DNA of 64,000 bases, from assembly GCA_040394635.1 (NCBI GenBank), contig JBEBRW010000011.1:1-64000 (forward strand), given 5' to 3'. How positions within the stretch are numbered: the first letter of the stretch is position 1; each line of letters starts with the position of its first letter. The notes under the pieces were generated by a model that was not told where the DNA came from, searched no databases, and saw only the letters and a program-made list of their open reading frames with translations. Source of the DNA: UBA5239 sp040394635 (GTDB taxonomy: Bacteria; Verrucomicrobiota; Lentisphaeria; Victivallales; Victivallaceae). Of this stretch, positions 1 to 9,073 are shown one piece after another. The translations under genes and the position numbers were made by a program.

Positions 1-233
1 CCGAAACCGAAGCCGCTCCGATCGCCGTCCCGGCGCAGGAAGTGAAATCCGCCGACGACGTCAAAGGCGACGCCTCTCCGGCCACTGCCGAACCGGCTGA
101 ATCCGCTCCGTCTGCAGTCGTTCCGGTGAACGCCCCGGCTACCCCGGAAACCAAAGCCGAACCGGCCAAAGAAGAAAAAGCCGCCGATGTTGCCATGGTT
201 TCGACCTCGCGTCTGATGGGTATCGGTTTTTGA
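1..233 (+). CDS. C-terminal tail of a Pro/Ala/Glu-rich protein (5' end outside window)
   Basis: The reading frame is open from base 3 to a TGA at 231-233, so this is the end of a gene that starts upstream. The visible 76 residues are almost entirely Ala, Pro, Glu, Lys and Val, a low-complexity and probably disordered tail, closing with the short hydrophobic end LMGIGF. A GTG at 42 could in principle start a small gene, but the same composition continues upstream, so a truncated longer protein is more likely. The next gene starts 27 bp downstream on the same strand, so it may belong to the same operon as the HlyD-type adaptors. The function cannot be told from this fragment; an outer-membrane channel would be a natural neighbour, but nothing in the tail shows that. 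Confidence 0.6.
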   Translation, partial: ETEAAPIAVPAQEVKSADDVKGDASPATAEPAESAPSAVVPVNAPATPETKAEPAKEEKAADVAMVSTSRLMGIGF

Positions 234-259
234 ATTAATCGCTCAGGAAGGAAGCAGTC

Positions 260-1003
260 ATGAAAAAATTATTGTCAGCAGCAATCGCATTTACCGCCTG
301 TAGTTTTTTACTGGCTGCAGAAGTGGAACCCACTTCCACTCGTACCGGCAATTTCCAGTCGAAAGTCGTTTTGGCGCCTTTCCGCGAAGCCCTCATTTCC
401 AGCCGGCTGGATGGGGTGCTGGTGAAATACAATTACCGCTCCGGTGAGAAGTTCGAGGCCGGGGCAGTCCTGGCCGAGCTGGATAACCGCCGCAACACCA
501 TTGAAGTGACCCGGGCGACCGAGCAGTTCAAGTTCGCGGAAGTGGCCTACAATAATCAGAAGACCCTGTACGATAAGACGATGACCAGCGAATATGAATA
601 CCGTAAGGCCGAAAATGAGATGAATATCAGCAAGTTCCTTCTGGCTGAAGCAACGCTGAATTTGTCGTTCTGTACGATTTCCGCACCGTTCGCCGGACGG
701 GTCGAAGAAATTTTCACCCGTGAGCATGAAACGGTTCGCTCCGGGCAGCAGTTATTCCGGATCATCGACGACAACCAGTTGCTGGCGGTGGTCTATATCC
801 CGATGGCGAAATTGGAGAAATATAAGCTCGGCGCACCGGTGAAAGTATCGCTGCCCGATCAGAAATTGACCGCTGCGGGCAAAGTATTTGAAATCATGCC
901 TCAGGCGGACCCCCGTTCCGGCACCATCCAGATCAAGGCGTTGATCGATAACAAAGACGGCGTTTATACCGCCGGTATGACCGGGACGCTGGAAGATGAG
1001 TAA
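260..1003 (+). CDS. HlyD/RND-type periplasmic adaptor (membrane fusion) protein
   Basis: This 247-residue protein has a signal peptide (MKKLLSAAIAFTACSFLLA, cut before AEVEP). The layout is that of a periplasmic adaptor. One half of a lipoyl-like barrel-sandwich lies around residues 35-65, a helical hairpin around 75-125, the second half (ISAPFAGRVEEI) around 137-150, and a beta-barrel in the C-terminal third. Such proteins bridge an inner-membrane pump and an outer-membrane channel. It is short for the family, which is usually 350-400 residues. An AGGAAGGAAG ribosome-binding site precedes the ATG. Its stop overlaps the next gene by 8 bp, so the two are translationally coupled. No pump gene (RND, ABC or MFS) is visible nearby. 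Confidence 0.8.
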   Translation: MKKLLSAAIAFTACSFLLAAEVEPTSTRTGNFQSKVVLAPFREALISSRLDGVLVKYNYRSGEKFEAGAVLAELDNRRNTIEVTRATEQFKFAEVAYNNQKTLYDKTMTSEYEYRKAENEMNISKFLLAEATLNLSFCTISAPFAGRVEEIFTREHETVRSGQQLFRIIDDNQLLAVVYIPMAKLEKYKLGAPVKVSLPDQKLTAAGKVFEIMPQADPRSGTIQIKALIDNKDGVYTAGMTGTLEDE

Positions 1004-2381
1004 TCTCGAACAACAGGTCAATGAACTTTCGTCGCGGCTGAGGGCGTTCGCCATCATTCTGCGTTTCGGACACGATCTCTTCGGCACCAAGGATTTCGCC
1101 GATGCGGCGGCCCAGGTGGTGAACAACTCCTGGACACTGTTGAACTTCAAAAGTTCGGTCCTTATCGAGGAAGTGAACGGCAAGGCCGCGGTTATCGCCC
1201 AGTACGGTCAGGCGCAGGTCAATTCGCATTCCCGGCAGGCAGTGCTGCAGGCGGATTTGTGCAGCGGGCTGAAAGTCGGGCCCGAGCCGTTGACCCTGAC
1301 GCTGGAGAACTCCAAGGACCTGGATGTCCCGCACGCGGTGCTGGAAGAGTTGATGGACCAGAACACCACGTATTATATTTTTGAAATGGTGCCGCCCGAG
1401 GCGGTGAGCGACCAGCCGTTCCGGTTTCTGTGGTTGATCGAGTATGATAAAAATATCCCCTCGTTCGCCTTGAACTCCGCCAAGCTGCTATCGAGCACGA
1501 TTGCGGAGGCTTTGTACTTCCACCGGTTGTGCACCAATCCGATGAAGTGGCGTCTGCGGAAGCATATGAGTCTCAAGAAGATGTTTCTGCTGATCCTGTT
1601 ATTGGTGATAGTGGCCTGCATGTTCATCCGTGTGCCGGAGTCCGCCACCGCTGAATTTACCTTGAAAGCGCCCGATATAACCTCGACTTATGCCTGGTTC
1701 GAAGGGCCGATTGCGAAGTGTTTGAAGCAAGAAGGTCAGATGGTACAGGAAGGCGAAGTGATTGTCGAGTACGATACCAGCCAGTTGATGTACCGTTTGG
1801 CGGCGGCGGAAAGCCGTGTCCGCGAAATCGAGGTAGAGCTGGATAATGAACAGCGTGCCTCGTTCAAGGAAAAGGACCGTCTCGCCAATGTGAAATTGCT
1901 GGAGCCCCGGCTTGAAACAGCTCGGATTGAAGTGGCGGAAGCCAAGTGGTATTTGAGCAAATCGCAGATTGTGGCGCCCGCGAGCGGAACCTTGGTGCTG
2001 GCGGATGGGCGCGCCGAAATGCTGATCGGCAAAGTGGTGCACGCCGGAGAGAAGATTTTCGATATTTACGGCGGCGAGGGCAAGGTGGCGGAAATTCCGG
2101 TCGACCAGCGTAACTCCTCGGTTCTGCTTGATAATCTTGAAGCGACTTTGTTCCTGCATACTGCGCCGGAAAAACCGATTGCAGTGAAGATCATGGAGAT
2201 TTCGCCGTACCCGGAACTGACCGAACAGCGCACCTATTGTTATATTGTCCTGACGGAACTGCCGCCGACCGACAAAGATCTGCGTTACGGGATGCGCGGC
2301 ATCGCCAAGCTCAGCGGCGGCCGGGTATCTTTGGGGTATTATCTGTTCAAGAGTGTAGTGCTTTACCTCCGGGGAATTTAA
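996..2381 (+). CDS. Membrane-anchored HlyD-like protein with GAF-like cytoplasmic N-domain
   Basis: This 461-residue protein has three parts. Residues 1-180 form a soluble region that looks GAF-like (inference from pattern). One transmembrane helix follows near 193-212 (MFLLILLLVIVACMFI). The C-terminal half is periplasmic and HlyD-like, with a split lipoyl domain around 235-265 and 325-360 (IVAPASGTLVLADG) enclosing a short coiled coil rich in Glu and Arg. The gene overlaps the upstream adaptor by 8 bp and ends 1 bp before the next gene, so the three are one transcription unit. A cytoplasmic sensory domain on an adaptor is unusual and suggests that assembly or export is gated by a cytoplasmic signal. 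The exact ligand is unknown. Confidence 0.65.
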   Translation: MSNLEQQVNELSSRLRAFAIILRFGHDLFGTKDFADAAAQVVNNSWTLLNFKSSVLIEEVNGKAAVIAQYGQAQVNSHSRQAVLQADLCSGLKVGPEPLTLTLENSKDLDVPHAVLEELMDQNTTYYIFEMVPPEAVSDQPFRFLWLIEYDKNIPSFALNSAKLLSSTIAEALYFHRLCTNPMKWRLRKHMSLKKMFLLILLLVIVACMFIRVPESATAEFTLKAPDITSTYAWFEGPIAKCLKQEGQMVQEGEVIVEYDTSQLMYRLAAAESRVREIEVELDNEQRASFKEKDRLANVKLLEPRLETARIEVAEAKWYLSKSQIVAPASGTLVLADGRAEMLIGKVVHAGEKIFDIYGGEGKVAEIPVDQRNSSVLLDNLEATLFLHTAPEKPIAVKIMEISPYPELTEQRTYCYIVLTELPPTDKDLRYGMRGIAKLSGGRVSLGYYLFKSVVLYLRGI

Positions 2382-2382
2382 T

Positions 2383-4485
2383 ATGGCTGATCCGGTCACA
2401 GGGGCATTGCGCAACGATATCGAGCTGATCCCGAGCGGGAAGCACGGGGATTTCCCGATGCTTTTTGACCCGCAGGCGGACGCTTATTTCAAGATCAGCC
2501 CGAAGTCGATGAACATCATCGCCCGGCTGAATCAGAGTTATCCGGTGGCTGAGTTTCTGCAGAAACTGAACGAGACCGGCATTCACGTGAGTCAGCAGGA
2601 ACTGCTGGAACTGCTGGCCTTCCTGCAGCAGAACAACCTGATTTCGCCGGAATACGGGCATATCAGCGCCAAGCGCAACCAGCACCGGAAAATGCGCGAA
2701 AAAACCACCTTCCTGCGGCTGTCGGCGGCATACCTCTTTTTTAAGCTGCCGCCGATCCGGCCGGAGAAGTTCCTGCAGGCCGCCAAACCATTCCTCAGTC
2801 CGCTGGCGTCCAAGCCATTTATCATCGCGTTGTTGATTCCGGCTGTGCTGGGGTATCTGATGGTGATCCGTTACTTCGACCAGGTCAGTACCGCGTTCAT
2901 CAACTCGCTGACGTGGGCGGGGTTGGCGAATTACTTCTTTGCCATTCTGTTTTTGAAGCTGATCCATGAATCTGCGCATGTGATCTCGGCCACCCATTTC
3001 GATTGCCGGGTACGCGGGATCGGGCTGGGCTTCATGGTATTTTTCCCGAGGCTCTTCACCGACACCACCGACAGCTGGCGGCTGCCGCGCAAGCAGCGGC
3101 TGCTGGTCGACGGCGCCGGGATCATCATCGAATTACTGCTCGGCGGTATCGCGGCCTTGCTCTGGGTTTACCTGCCGGAAGGCAGCAAGATGAAGGCGAC
3201 GATGTTCTACGTGTTCGCGGTCAGTACCATCAGCACGATCCTGGTGAACGGCAACCCGTGCATCCGTTACGACGGTTATTACCTGTTGTGCGACATCACC
3301 GGAATCGAGAACCTGATGACCCGTTCGGCCGAGTATGTCAAGCAGTTCTGGCGCTGGTTCTTCCTGAGGCTGGGGACCCGGCCGCATGAACGGCACGGAG
3401 CGTTTCTGCTGGTTTTCGGGGTGGCCTCGTTCATTTACCGTTTGTTCCTTTACACCTCGATTATCCTGATCATTTACCATAAATTCGTTCAGGCCATCGC
3501 GGTGGTGCTGGTATTTTTCGAATTGTACAGTATCGTGATTTACCCGTTTTACCGGGAGTTCAAGACCATCCGGATGCTGTCGAAGCGATCGACCAACCGG
3601 GCCCGCTGGATTCTGGCGGCGGTGGTTCTGGTGCTGGTGACGCTGGTTATGCTGCTGCCGATCTCGTGGAACATATCACTGCCGGGTGAAATCAAGCCGG
3701 AAAAACAGTTGTTGATTTCCGTGGTGGAACCGGGATATCTGACCGGCAAGTTGCCGCGTTTCCCGGTGAACGTGAAGAAAAACGACCTGCTGTTCGAACT
3801 GAATTCCCCGTTGCTGGACTTCAGCTCGCAGCGTCTGCGCTGGACATTGATTTATGACGAACAGCTCTTTGCCCTGCTTCAGCTGGAAGAGAAAACTCTT
3901 GGCCGGGCCATTGTCAGCCAGGAAAAGATCAATTCGGACCGCGTGGGGCAGGAGGAATTTGTCCGGCGCAAGGCCGCGCTGACCGTGAATGCCGAAATGG
4001 ACGGGGTATTTGTACCTCGAATCCGTGATACCAATGCCGGTATGTATCTGCCGAAAGGTAAACTGGTGGCGGAAATCGTCTCACCGCAGTTGATCGTGCA
4101 GGCGTATGCCGGGGACCGTGACATCGCCAGGCTCACGCCCAGGAAGGATGCGGATGGCAACGATGTCCCGCTGACAGTAACGGTGAAACTACCGGATACG
4201 CTCAAGGAATACAGCGGGACCATCAAGGAAGTGTTCCATGTGCCGGCCAAGCTGCGTAACTCGCCGCTGCTGCAGCACTTTGGCGGTCCGATTCCGGTGT
4301 ACCTGGATGAATCGAAGCCAGGGGAATATCCTTCGGTGATGGCATTGTACCGCATTGAAATCGCGTTTGACGAGCAGCCGGAGCTTTTCGCGGGGCGCGT
4401 GGTCAAAGTGACCGTGCACCACCGGGAACGTTTGTTCGACCGGGTCTGGCAGTTGATGGTGAGCGCATTCCGGCGCGAGTTCTAA
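2383..4485 (+). CDS. PqqD-like / M50 site-2 protease / HlyD fusion membrane protein
   Basis: This 700-residue protein joins three modules. Residues 20-90 resemble a PqqD/RRE peptide-binding winged helix. Residues 140-420 are a polytopic M50 metalloprotease core with the zinc motif H195-E-S-A-H199 and the second motif N291-P292 followed by D297-G (IRYDGYYLLCD). The last 270 residues, after a transmembrane helix near 405-425, are a HlyD-like adaptor. The catalytic residues look intact. In RiPP systems, PqqD-like domains bind leader peptides and M50 enzymes cleave within membranes. From this I infer a role in recognising, cutting and passing on a peptide or membrane protein. It is the last gene of the locus, followed by a strong terminator. 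Similar fusions are annotated in PVC bacteria without a known substrate. Confidence 0.7.
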   Translation: MADPVTGALRNDIELIPSGKHGDFPMLFDPQADAYFKISPKSMNIIARLNQSYPVAEFLQKLNETGIHVSQQELLELLAFLQQNNLISPEYGHISAKRNQHRKMREKTTFLRLSAAYLFFKLPPIRPEKFLQAAKPFLSPLASKPFIIALLIPAVLGYLMVIRYFDQVSTAFINSLTWAGLANYFFAILFLKLIHESAHVISATHFDCRVRGIGLGFMVFFPRLFTDTTDSWRLPRKQRLLVDGAGIIIELLLGGIAALLWVYLPEGSKMKATMFYVFAVSTISTILVNGNPCIRYDGYYLLCDITGIENLMTRSAEYVKQFWRWFFLRLGTRPHERHGAFLLVFGVASFIYRLFLYTSIILIIYHKFVQAIAVVLVFFELYSIVIYPFYREFKTIRMLSKRSTNRARWILAAVVLVLVTLVMLLPISWNISLPGEIKPEKQLLISVVEPGYLTGKLPRFPVNVKKNDLLFELNSPLLDFSSQRLRWTLIYDEQLFALLQLEEKTLGRAIVSQEKINSDRVGQEEFVRRKAALTVNAEMDGVFVPRIRDTNAGMYLPKGKLVAEIVSPQLIVQAYAGDRDIARLTPRKDADGNDVPLTVTVKLPDTLKEYSGTIKEVFHVPAKLRNSPLLQHFGGPIPVYLDESKPGEYPSVMALYRIEIAFDEQPELFAGRVVKVTVHHRERLFDRVWQLMVSAFRREF

Positions 4486-4508
4486 GAAAAGAATTTATCT
4501 GAACATTT

Positions 4509-4548
4509 TGAGAGCTTATCAATTAAACGATAAGCTCTTTTTTTATTT
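4509..4548 (+). terminator. Intrinsic terminator after the HlyD/M50 locus
   Basis: The inverted repeat AGAGCTTATC (4511-4520) and GATAAGCTCT (4529-4538) has a perfect 10-bp stem and an 8-nt loop, and is followed by a T-rich run on the plus strand. It lies between two convergent genes, and the T tract fits termination of the plus-strand operon best. Confidence 0.85.
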
Positions 4549-5394
4549 GACGAACAGCCGGGCGGAGACGCCGGCGGGGAGGGGACGGCCGGTCGAGTCG
4601 GGAATGCTCATTTCCATGGATTCCACCACGCCTCTTTTGCCGAAAATATCGCGCAACATATGCTCGAGGACGATCGGGGAGAACCCCGGCGAATGGCAGC
4701 TCAGGATCACGAAATAAGGATTTTTCTCGTCGATCAGTTGGCGGCAGGAATCCATCAGCGGGCCGATGTTGTCCTCCATTTTCCAGACCTGCCCTTTGGG
4801 GCCGCGCCCGAAACTGGGCGGGTCGAGGGTGATACCGTTGTATTTGGCGCCGCGGCGAATCTCGCGGGCGGTGAATTTGGAGACGTCGTCGACGATCCAG
4901 CGGATGTTGTCAGGCACGCTGGAATTCAACTGCTGGTTCTGGCAGCCCCATTCGATCATGCCGCGGGCGGCGTCCACGTGGCAGACCTGCGCACCGGCTG
5001 CGGCCATGGCCAGCGAACCGACCCCGGAATAAGCGAAAAGATTAATGGTTTTCACCTCGCCACGCATTTGCTTGATGACCTGTTGCGTCCAGTTCCAGTT
5101 GTCATATTGTTCGGCGAAAAAACCGAGATGGCCGAAGTTGGTCGGCTTGATCAGCAATTTGAAGCCATTATAGACGAGCTGCCAGGACTCGGGGAGGCCG
5201 CCGTGTTGATAGCGCCACTTGCCGCCGCCGCTGGAATTGCGCTCGAATATGCCCTGGGCCTTGCTCCACTCGGACTGCGGCAGCGCAGGCTTCCAGAAGG
5301 CGTTCAGGGCGGGGCGGATAATCCGGTATGGGCCGGCCTGTTCCAGTTTGGTCAGGTTGCCGGAATCGAGAAGCTGATATTGTTCGGATGCCAT
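4543..5394 (-). CDS. Class I SAM-dependent methyltransferase, RlmI/RlmK-like
   Basis: This 283-residue protein has a Rossmann SAM-binding core, with INLFAYSGVGSLAMAAAGA near residues 118-136 as motif I, VDAARGMIEW as the acidic loop, and the catalytic-type motif LDPPSFGRGP near 188-197. The DPPSF form is typical of 23S rRNA cytosine-5 and guanine-N2 methyltransferases of the RlmI/RlmK group. It is shorter than E. coli RlmI (about 396 residues) and lacks an N-terminal PUA domain. The start ATG lies 6 bp after the nagA stop, and its ribosome-binding site overlaps that stop (CAGGAGTAA), so the two genes are co-transcribed. The target base is not predictable from the sequence alone. Confidence 0.75.
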   Translation of the reverse strand: MASEQYQLLDSGNLTKLEQAGPYRIIRPALNAFWKPALPQSEWSKAQGIFERNSSGGGKWRYQHGGLPESWQLVYNGFKLLIKPTNFGHLGFFAEQYDNWNWTQQVIKQMRGEVKTINLFAYSGVGSLAMAAAGAQVCHVDAARGMIEWGCQNQQLNSSVPDNIRWIVDDVSKFTAREIRRGAKYNGITLDPPSFGRGPKGQVWKMEDNIGPLMDSCRQLIDEKNPYFVILSCHSPGFSPIVLEHMLRDIFGKRGVVESMEMSIPDSTGRPLPAGVSARLFVK

Positions 5395-5400
5395 GAAAAA

Positions 5401-6627
5401 TTACTCCTGCGGCGGGCTGTAGCGGTAATGGTGCTCGCCGGCATTGTAGACGATTTCGCCTTTTCTCACCGTCATGAGCGGCTTGTTGTCGGCGTTGGAA
5501 AAGACGGCGAAGTCGGCGAGCTTGCCGGGCTGGAGCACGCCGCGGTCCTCCAGGCGCAGATTCATGGCGGGATTCAGCGACACACAGGCGGAAGCGCTGG
5601 TGTCGGCCATGTGCGAATAAGACATCAATTCGTGCCAGCCGGAATCCAGGAGGCGGGTCGAGCCGGCCAGGATGCCTTTCGGGGTACGGGAAACGCCGTT
5701 TTTGATCACGATGCGGGTGGAGCCGAGCGTGTAGTCGCCGTCGGGCATACCCGCGGCCTGGACGGCGTCGCTGATGCCGATCACTTTGTCGAAGGGCTTG
5801 CAGCGGCAGGCCATGTCGACCATACGGGCATTCAGGTGCATGCCGTCGAGAATCATTTCAATGGCGACGCGCTCGTCGGTGAGTGCCACGCTGGTGAGGT
5901 TCTGGTCGCGCTGGTGCAGCGGCGGCATGCCGTTAAAAAGATGCGTCACGCAGCGCGCACCGGCATCGATGGCCCGCAGCGTCGATTTGTCATCGGCGAT
6001 GCTGTGTCCCATGGAGGGAAGGATATTGTTTTCGACCAGCAGTTCGACCAGTTTCACGGAATTGTCGAGCTCGGGTGCGAAGGTCATTTTCATCAGTTTG
6101 CCCCGGGAAGCGGCAATAAATTCGCGCACCAGCCCGAGGTCGATTTCCTTGAGGTCGTTCTGCTCCATGGACCCGGCTTTGACCCGGTTCAGGAACGGTC
6201 CCTCAATGTGGATGCCGATGGGGTCCGCGCCGGGTTGTTCCTGCTGCATGAGCTTGCTCAGGATATCGAGATTTTCGAGCATTTTTTCTTTGGATGCGGG
6301 GACGATGGTCGGGATAAAACTGGTCACGCCGCGCTGGGAGAGCGTCTGGCTCATCTGCGAAATGGTGTTTGGGCTTTCCAGAGGCTGCGAGCAATCGAAA
6401 CCGCCGGCGCCGTGGATGTGGCTGTCGATGAACCCCGGAGTAATATATGCGTCTTCGAATTCATAGATTTCGACCTCGCGGTCGCGGGTGAAAGCGGACA
6501 GGCCGCCGATGGCCATGATACGCTCATGACTGCGCAGGATGGCGCATTTGGGCATTCTTTTGTGCGGTGTCAGGCAATAATCCGCGATATATAGCGTTCG
6601 TTTCCGGCCGGTCTGGCTTTTTTCCAT
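5401..6627 (-). CDS. nagA: N-acetylglucosamine-6-phosphate deacetylase (copy 1)
   Basis: This amidohydrolase converts GlcNAc-6-P to glucosamine-6-P and acetate in the cytoplasm. Its 408 residues show the family's metal and active-site motifs in order: DSHIHGAGGFD, HIEGPFLN, MGHSIAD, VTHLFNGM, LDGMHLN, and the catalytic Asp in ISDAVQAAGMPDGDY. It is slightly longer than typical NagA (about 380) because of an N-terminal extension. AGGAGA sits 8 bp before the ATG. It is followed by the RlmI-like gene. A second, divergent NagA lies at 44391-45530, so this copy may serve another amino sugar or peptidoglycan recycling. No nagB is visible in the window. Confidence 0.9.
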   Translation of the reverse strand: MEKSQTGRKRTLYIADYCLTPHKRMPKCAILRSHERIMAIGGLSAFTRDREVEIYEFEDAYITPGFIDSHIHGAGGFDCSQPLESPNTISQMSQTLSQRGVTSFIPTIVPASKEKMLENLDILSKLMQQEQPGADPIGIHIEGPFLNRVKAGSMEQNDLKEIDLGLVREFIAASRGKLMKMTFAPELDNSVKLVELLVENNILPSMGHSIADDKSTLRAIDAGARCVTHLFNGMPPLHQRDQNLTSVALTDERVAIEMILDGMHLNARMVDMACRCKPFDKVIGISDAVQAAGMPDGDYTLGSTRIVIKNGVSRTPKGILAGSTRLLDSGWHELMSYSHMADTSASACVSLNPAMNLRLEDRGVLQPGKLADFAVFSNADNKPLMTVRKGEIVYNAGEHHYRYSPPQE

Positions 6628-6686
6628 AAAAAAATCTCCTGAATACTATGCAATATAGCCCGGCGAGCGTGAAAATACAAATTTTT

Positions 6687-6763
6687 TTAACCACGGAATA
6701 CACGGAAACCACGGAAAATTATGTTTATTTTTTACCACAAAATGCACAAAAACACACAAAATT
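6687..6763. repeat. CACGGAA/CACAAAA dispersed repeat, single-arm copy
   Basis: Three spaced copies of CACGGAA (CCACGGAA, ACACGGAA, CCACGGAA) are followed after about 20 bp by three CACAAAA units (CCACAAAA, GCACAAAA, CACACAAAA). The same two-block design, with both arms, is found at 38941-39092. Here only one arm is present, between kbl and nagA. Confidence 0.75.
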
Positions 6764-6772
6764 TCTTTTGAG

Positions 6773-7954
6773 TTACTTCAGGGCGGCGCGTACTTCCTTG
6801 AAGGCGTTGATGGCGAAATCGAGGTCTTCGCGGCTGTGGGCGGCTGAAATCTGAGTACGGATGCGGGCCTCGCCCTTCGGTACCACCGGATAGCAGAAAC
6901 CGGTCACGTAAACGCCTTTTTCGAGCAGGGCGGCGGCCATTTTCTGGGCCAGTACCGCGTCGCCGAGCATCACCGGGACGATCGGGTGGGTGCCGGGCTT
7001 GATGTCGAAACCGGCGGCGGTCATCTGTTCACGGAAATAGGCGGTATTCGCAACGAGTTTTTCGCGCAGCTCCGAGGAGTTGGCGACCAGTTCGAGCGCT
7101 TTCAGCGAGGCGCAGACCACGGCGGGGGGCACGGTGTTGCTGAAGAGGTACGGGCGGGAGCGCTGGCGCAGCATATCGATGATTTCCTTGCGTCCGCTGG
7201 TGTAGCCGCCGCTGGCGCCGCCGAGGGCCTTGCCGAGCGTGCCGGTGATGATGTCCACGCGGCCCATGACGCCGCAGTATTCGGGGGTGCCGCGGCCATT
7301 GGCCCCGACGAAGCCCACTGCGTGGGAATCGTCGACCATGACCAGCGCATCGTATTTCTCGGCAAGGTCGCAGACGGCCTGCAAATTGGCGATGTAGCCG
7401 TCCATGGAGAAAACACCGTCGGTGGCGATCAGCCGGAAGCGGGCGGCAGAGGCGGCGCGCAGCTGGGCCTCGAGGTCGGCCATGTCGTTGTTTTTGTAAC
7501 GCAGGCGCTGGGCCTTGCAGAGGCGGACGCCGTCGATGATGCTGGCGTGGTTCAGGGAGTCGCTGATGACGGCGTCTTCGGGGCCGAGCAGCGTTTCGAA
7601 GAGGCCGCCGTTGGCATCGAAGCAGGAGCTGTATAAAATGGTGTCGTCGGTGCCGAGGAAGGACGAGAGCTCTTTTTCCAGTTCCTTATGGATGTCCTGC
7701 GTGCCGCAGATGAAGCGGACGGAGGAGAGGCCGTAACCCCGGCAGTCCATGCCGAGATGGGCGGCTTCGATCACTTCGGGGTGATCGGCCAGGCCGAGGT
7801 AATTGTTGGCGCACATGTTCAGGACTTCGCGGCCGTCGGCAACGCTGATCCGGGCGTTCTGCGGGCTGGCGATAATGCGTTCGTTTTTGTAAAGCCCCTC
7901 GGTTTTGAGGGTTTCAAGCTGTGAATTCAGGTGTTCCTGGAATTTGCCGTACAT
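6773..7954 (-). CDS. kbl: Glycine C-acetyltransferase (2-amino-3-ketobutyrate CoA ligase)
   Basis: This PLP enzyme splits 2-amino-3-oxobutyrate with CoA into glycine and acetyl-CoA, the second step of threonine breakdown. The 393-residue length matches E. coli Kbl (398). Visible motifs are NNYLGLADHP near residue 50, the VDDSHAVGFVG aspartate/histidine pair that contacts PLP, and the PLP-lysine region GTLGKALGGASGGY near 240. The end HSREDLDFAINAF is typical of the alpha-oxoamine synthase family. A GGAGGAAT ribosome-binding site precedes the ATG. The gene starts 2 bp after tdh and is surely co-transcribed with it. Confidence 0.95.
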   Translation of the reverse strand: MYGKFQEHLNSQLETLKTEGLYKNERIIASPQNARISVADGREVLNMCANNYLGLADHPEVIEAAHLGMDCRGYGLSSVRFICGTQDIHKELEKELSSFLGTDDTILYSSCFDANGGLFETLLGPEDAVISDSLNHASIIDGVRLCKAQRLRYKNNDMADLEAQLRAASAARFRLIATDGVFSMDGYIANLQAVCDLAEKYDALVMVDDSHAVGFVGANGRGTPEYCGVMGRVDIITGTLGKALGGASGGYTSGRKEIIDMLRQRSRPYLFSNTVPPAVVCASLKALELVANSSELREKLVANTAYFREQMTAAGFDIKPGTHPIVPVMLGDAVLAQKMAAALLEKGVYVTGFCYPVVPKGEARIRTQISAAHSREDLDFAINAFKEVRAALK

Positions 7955-7956
7955 GA

Positions 7957-8988
7957 TTATTCCTCCCAGTTCAGGATGACTTTGCCGGACTTGCCGGAGC
8001 GCATGGCTTCGAAGCCCTTTTCGAATTCGGTATAGTGGAAACGGTGGGTGATGACCGGGCTGATGTCGAGGCCGGATTCGAGCATGGCGCTCATCTTGTA
8101 CCAGGTCTCGAACATTTCGCGGCCGTAAATGCCTTTCAGGGTCAGGCCGTTGAAAATGACTTTGTTCCAGTCGATGGCGGCCTGCGGGGGCAGGATGCCG
8201 AGGAGGGCGATTTTGCCGCCGTGGAACATGGTGTCGATCATGCCGTTCAACGCGGCGGTGCTGCCGGACATTTCGAGACCCACGTCGAAGCCCTCCTTCA
8301 TGCCGAGTTCCTTCATCACGTCGCGCAGGTTTTCCTTGCTGGTATCGACGGCGCGGGTGACGCCGCCGACCTTACGGGCCAGCGCGAGACGGTCGGGGTT
8401 CACGTCGGTAATAACCACATAACGGGCCCCGGCGTGGTGTGCGATGGCGGCGGCCATGATGCCGATCGGACCGGCCCCGGTGATCAGCACATCCTCGCCC
8501 AGCAGGTCAAACGACAGCGCGGTATGGGTGGCGTTGCCCAGCGGGTCGAAGCAGGCGATGACGTCGGTGGAAATGGCCGGGTTGCAGTGCCAGATATTAG
8601 TCACCGGAATCACGAGGTATTCGGCGAAAGCGCCGGTACGGTTCACGCCGACGCCGCTGGTGGCGTTGCACAAGTGCCGTCGTCCGGCCAGGCAGTTGCG
8701 GCAGCGTCCGCAGACCAGGTGACCCTCGCCGCTGACCAGTTCGCCGATCTTCACATCGTGGACGTTGCTGCCGATGGCGGCGACGTGGCCGACGAATTCA
8801 TGGCCGATGACCATCGGGGTCTTGATGGTCTGCTGCGACCAGGCGTCCCAGTTGTAAATATGGACATCGGTGCCGCAGATGGCGGTTTTGGTGATTTTGA
8901 TCAGGACGTCGTTGATGCCGTATTCGGGCATGGGGACGTCGGTCATGGTCAGTCCGGGCGCGGGGGAGGCTTTTACCAATGCTTTCAT
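7957..8988 (-). CDS. tdh: L-threonine 3-dehydrogenase
   Basis: This zinc-dependent medium-chain dehydrogenase oxidises L-threonine to 2-amino-3-oxobutyrate with NAD+. The 343 residues match E. coli Tdh (341). Catalytic zinc ligands are C38 (AICGTDVH) and the GHEF motif near 62-65. The four structural-zinc cysteines lie in CGRCRNCLAGRRHLC near 97-111, and the NAD-binding glycine motif is GAGPIGIMAAA near 170. It is the first gene of the tdh-kbl operon, with GGAGAAG placed 8 bp before the ATG. Together the pair makes glycine, acetyl-CoA and NADH from threonine. Confidence 0.95.
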   Translation of the reverse strand: MKALVKASPAPGLTMTDVPMPEYGINDVLIKITKTAICGTDVHIYNWDAWSQQTIKTPMVIGHEFVGHVAAIGSNVHDVKIGELVSGEGHLVCGRCRNCLAGRRHLCNATSGVGVNRTGAFAEYLVIPVTNIWHCNPAISTDVIACFDPLGNATHTALSFDLLGEDVLITGAGPIGIMAAAIAHHAGARYVVITDVNPDRLALARKVGGVTRAVDTSKENLRDVMKELGMKEGFDVGLEMSGSTAALNGMIDTMFHGGKIALLGILPPQAAIDWNKVIFNGLTLKGIYGREMFETWYKMSAMLESGLDISPVITHRFHYTEFEKGFEAMRSGKSGKVILNWEE

Positions 8989-9073
8989 TTCAACTTCTCC
9001 AAATCTAGATGCTTAAAAAATTGATAATCTTAAAAGGTATATGGTATTCAGGCAAAAATCAAGCATAATAACA

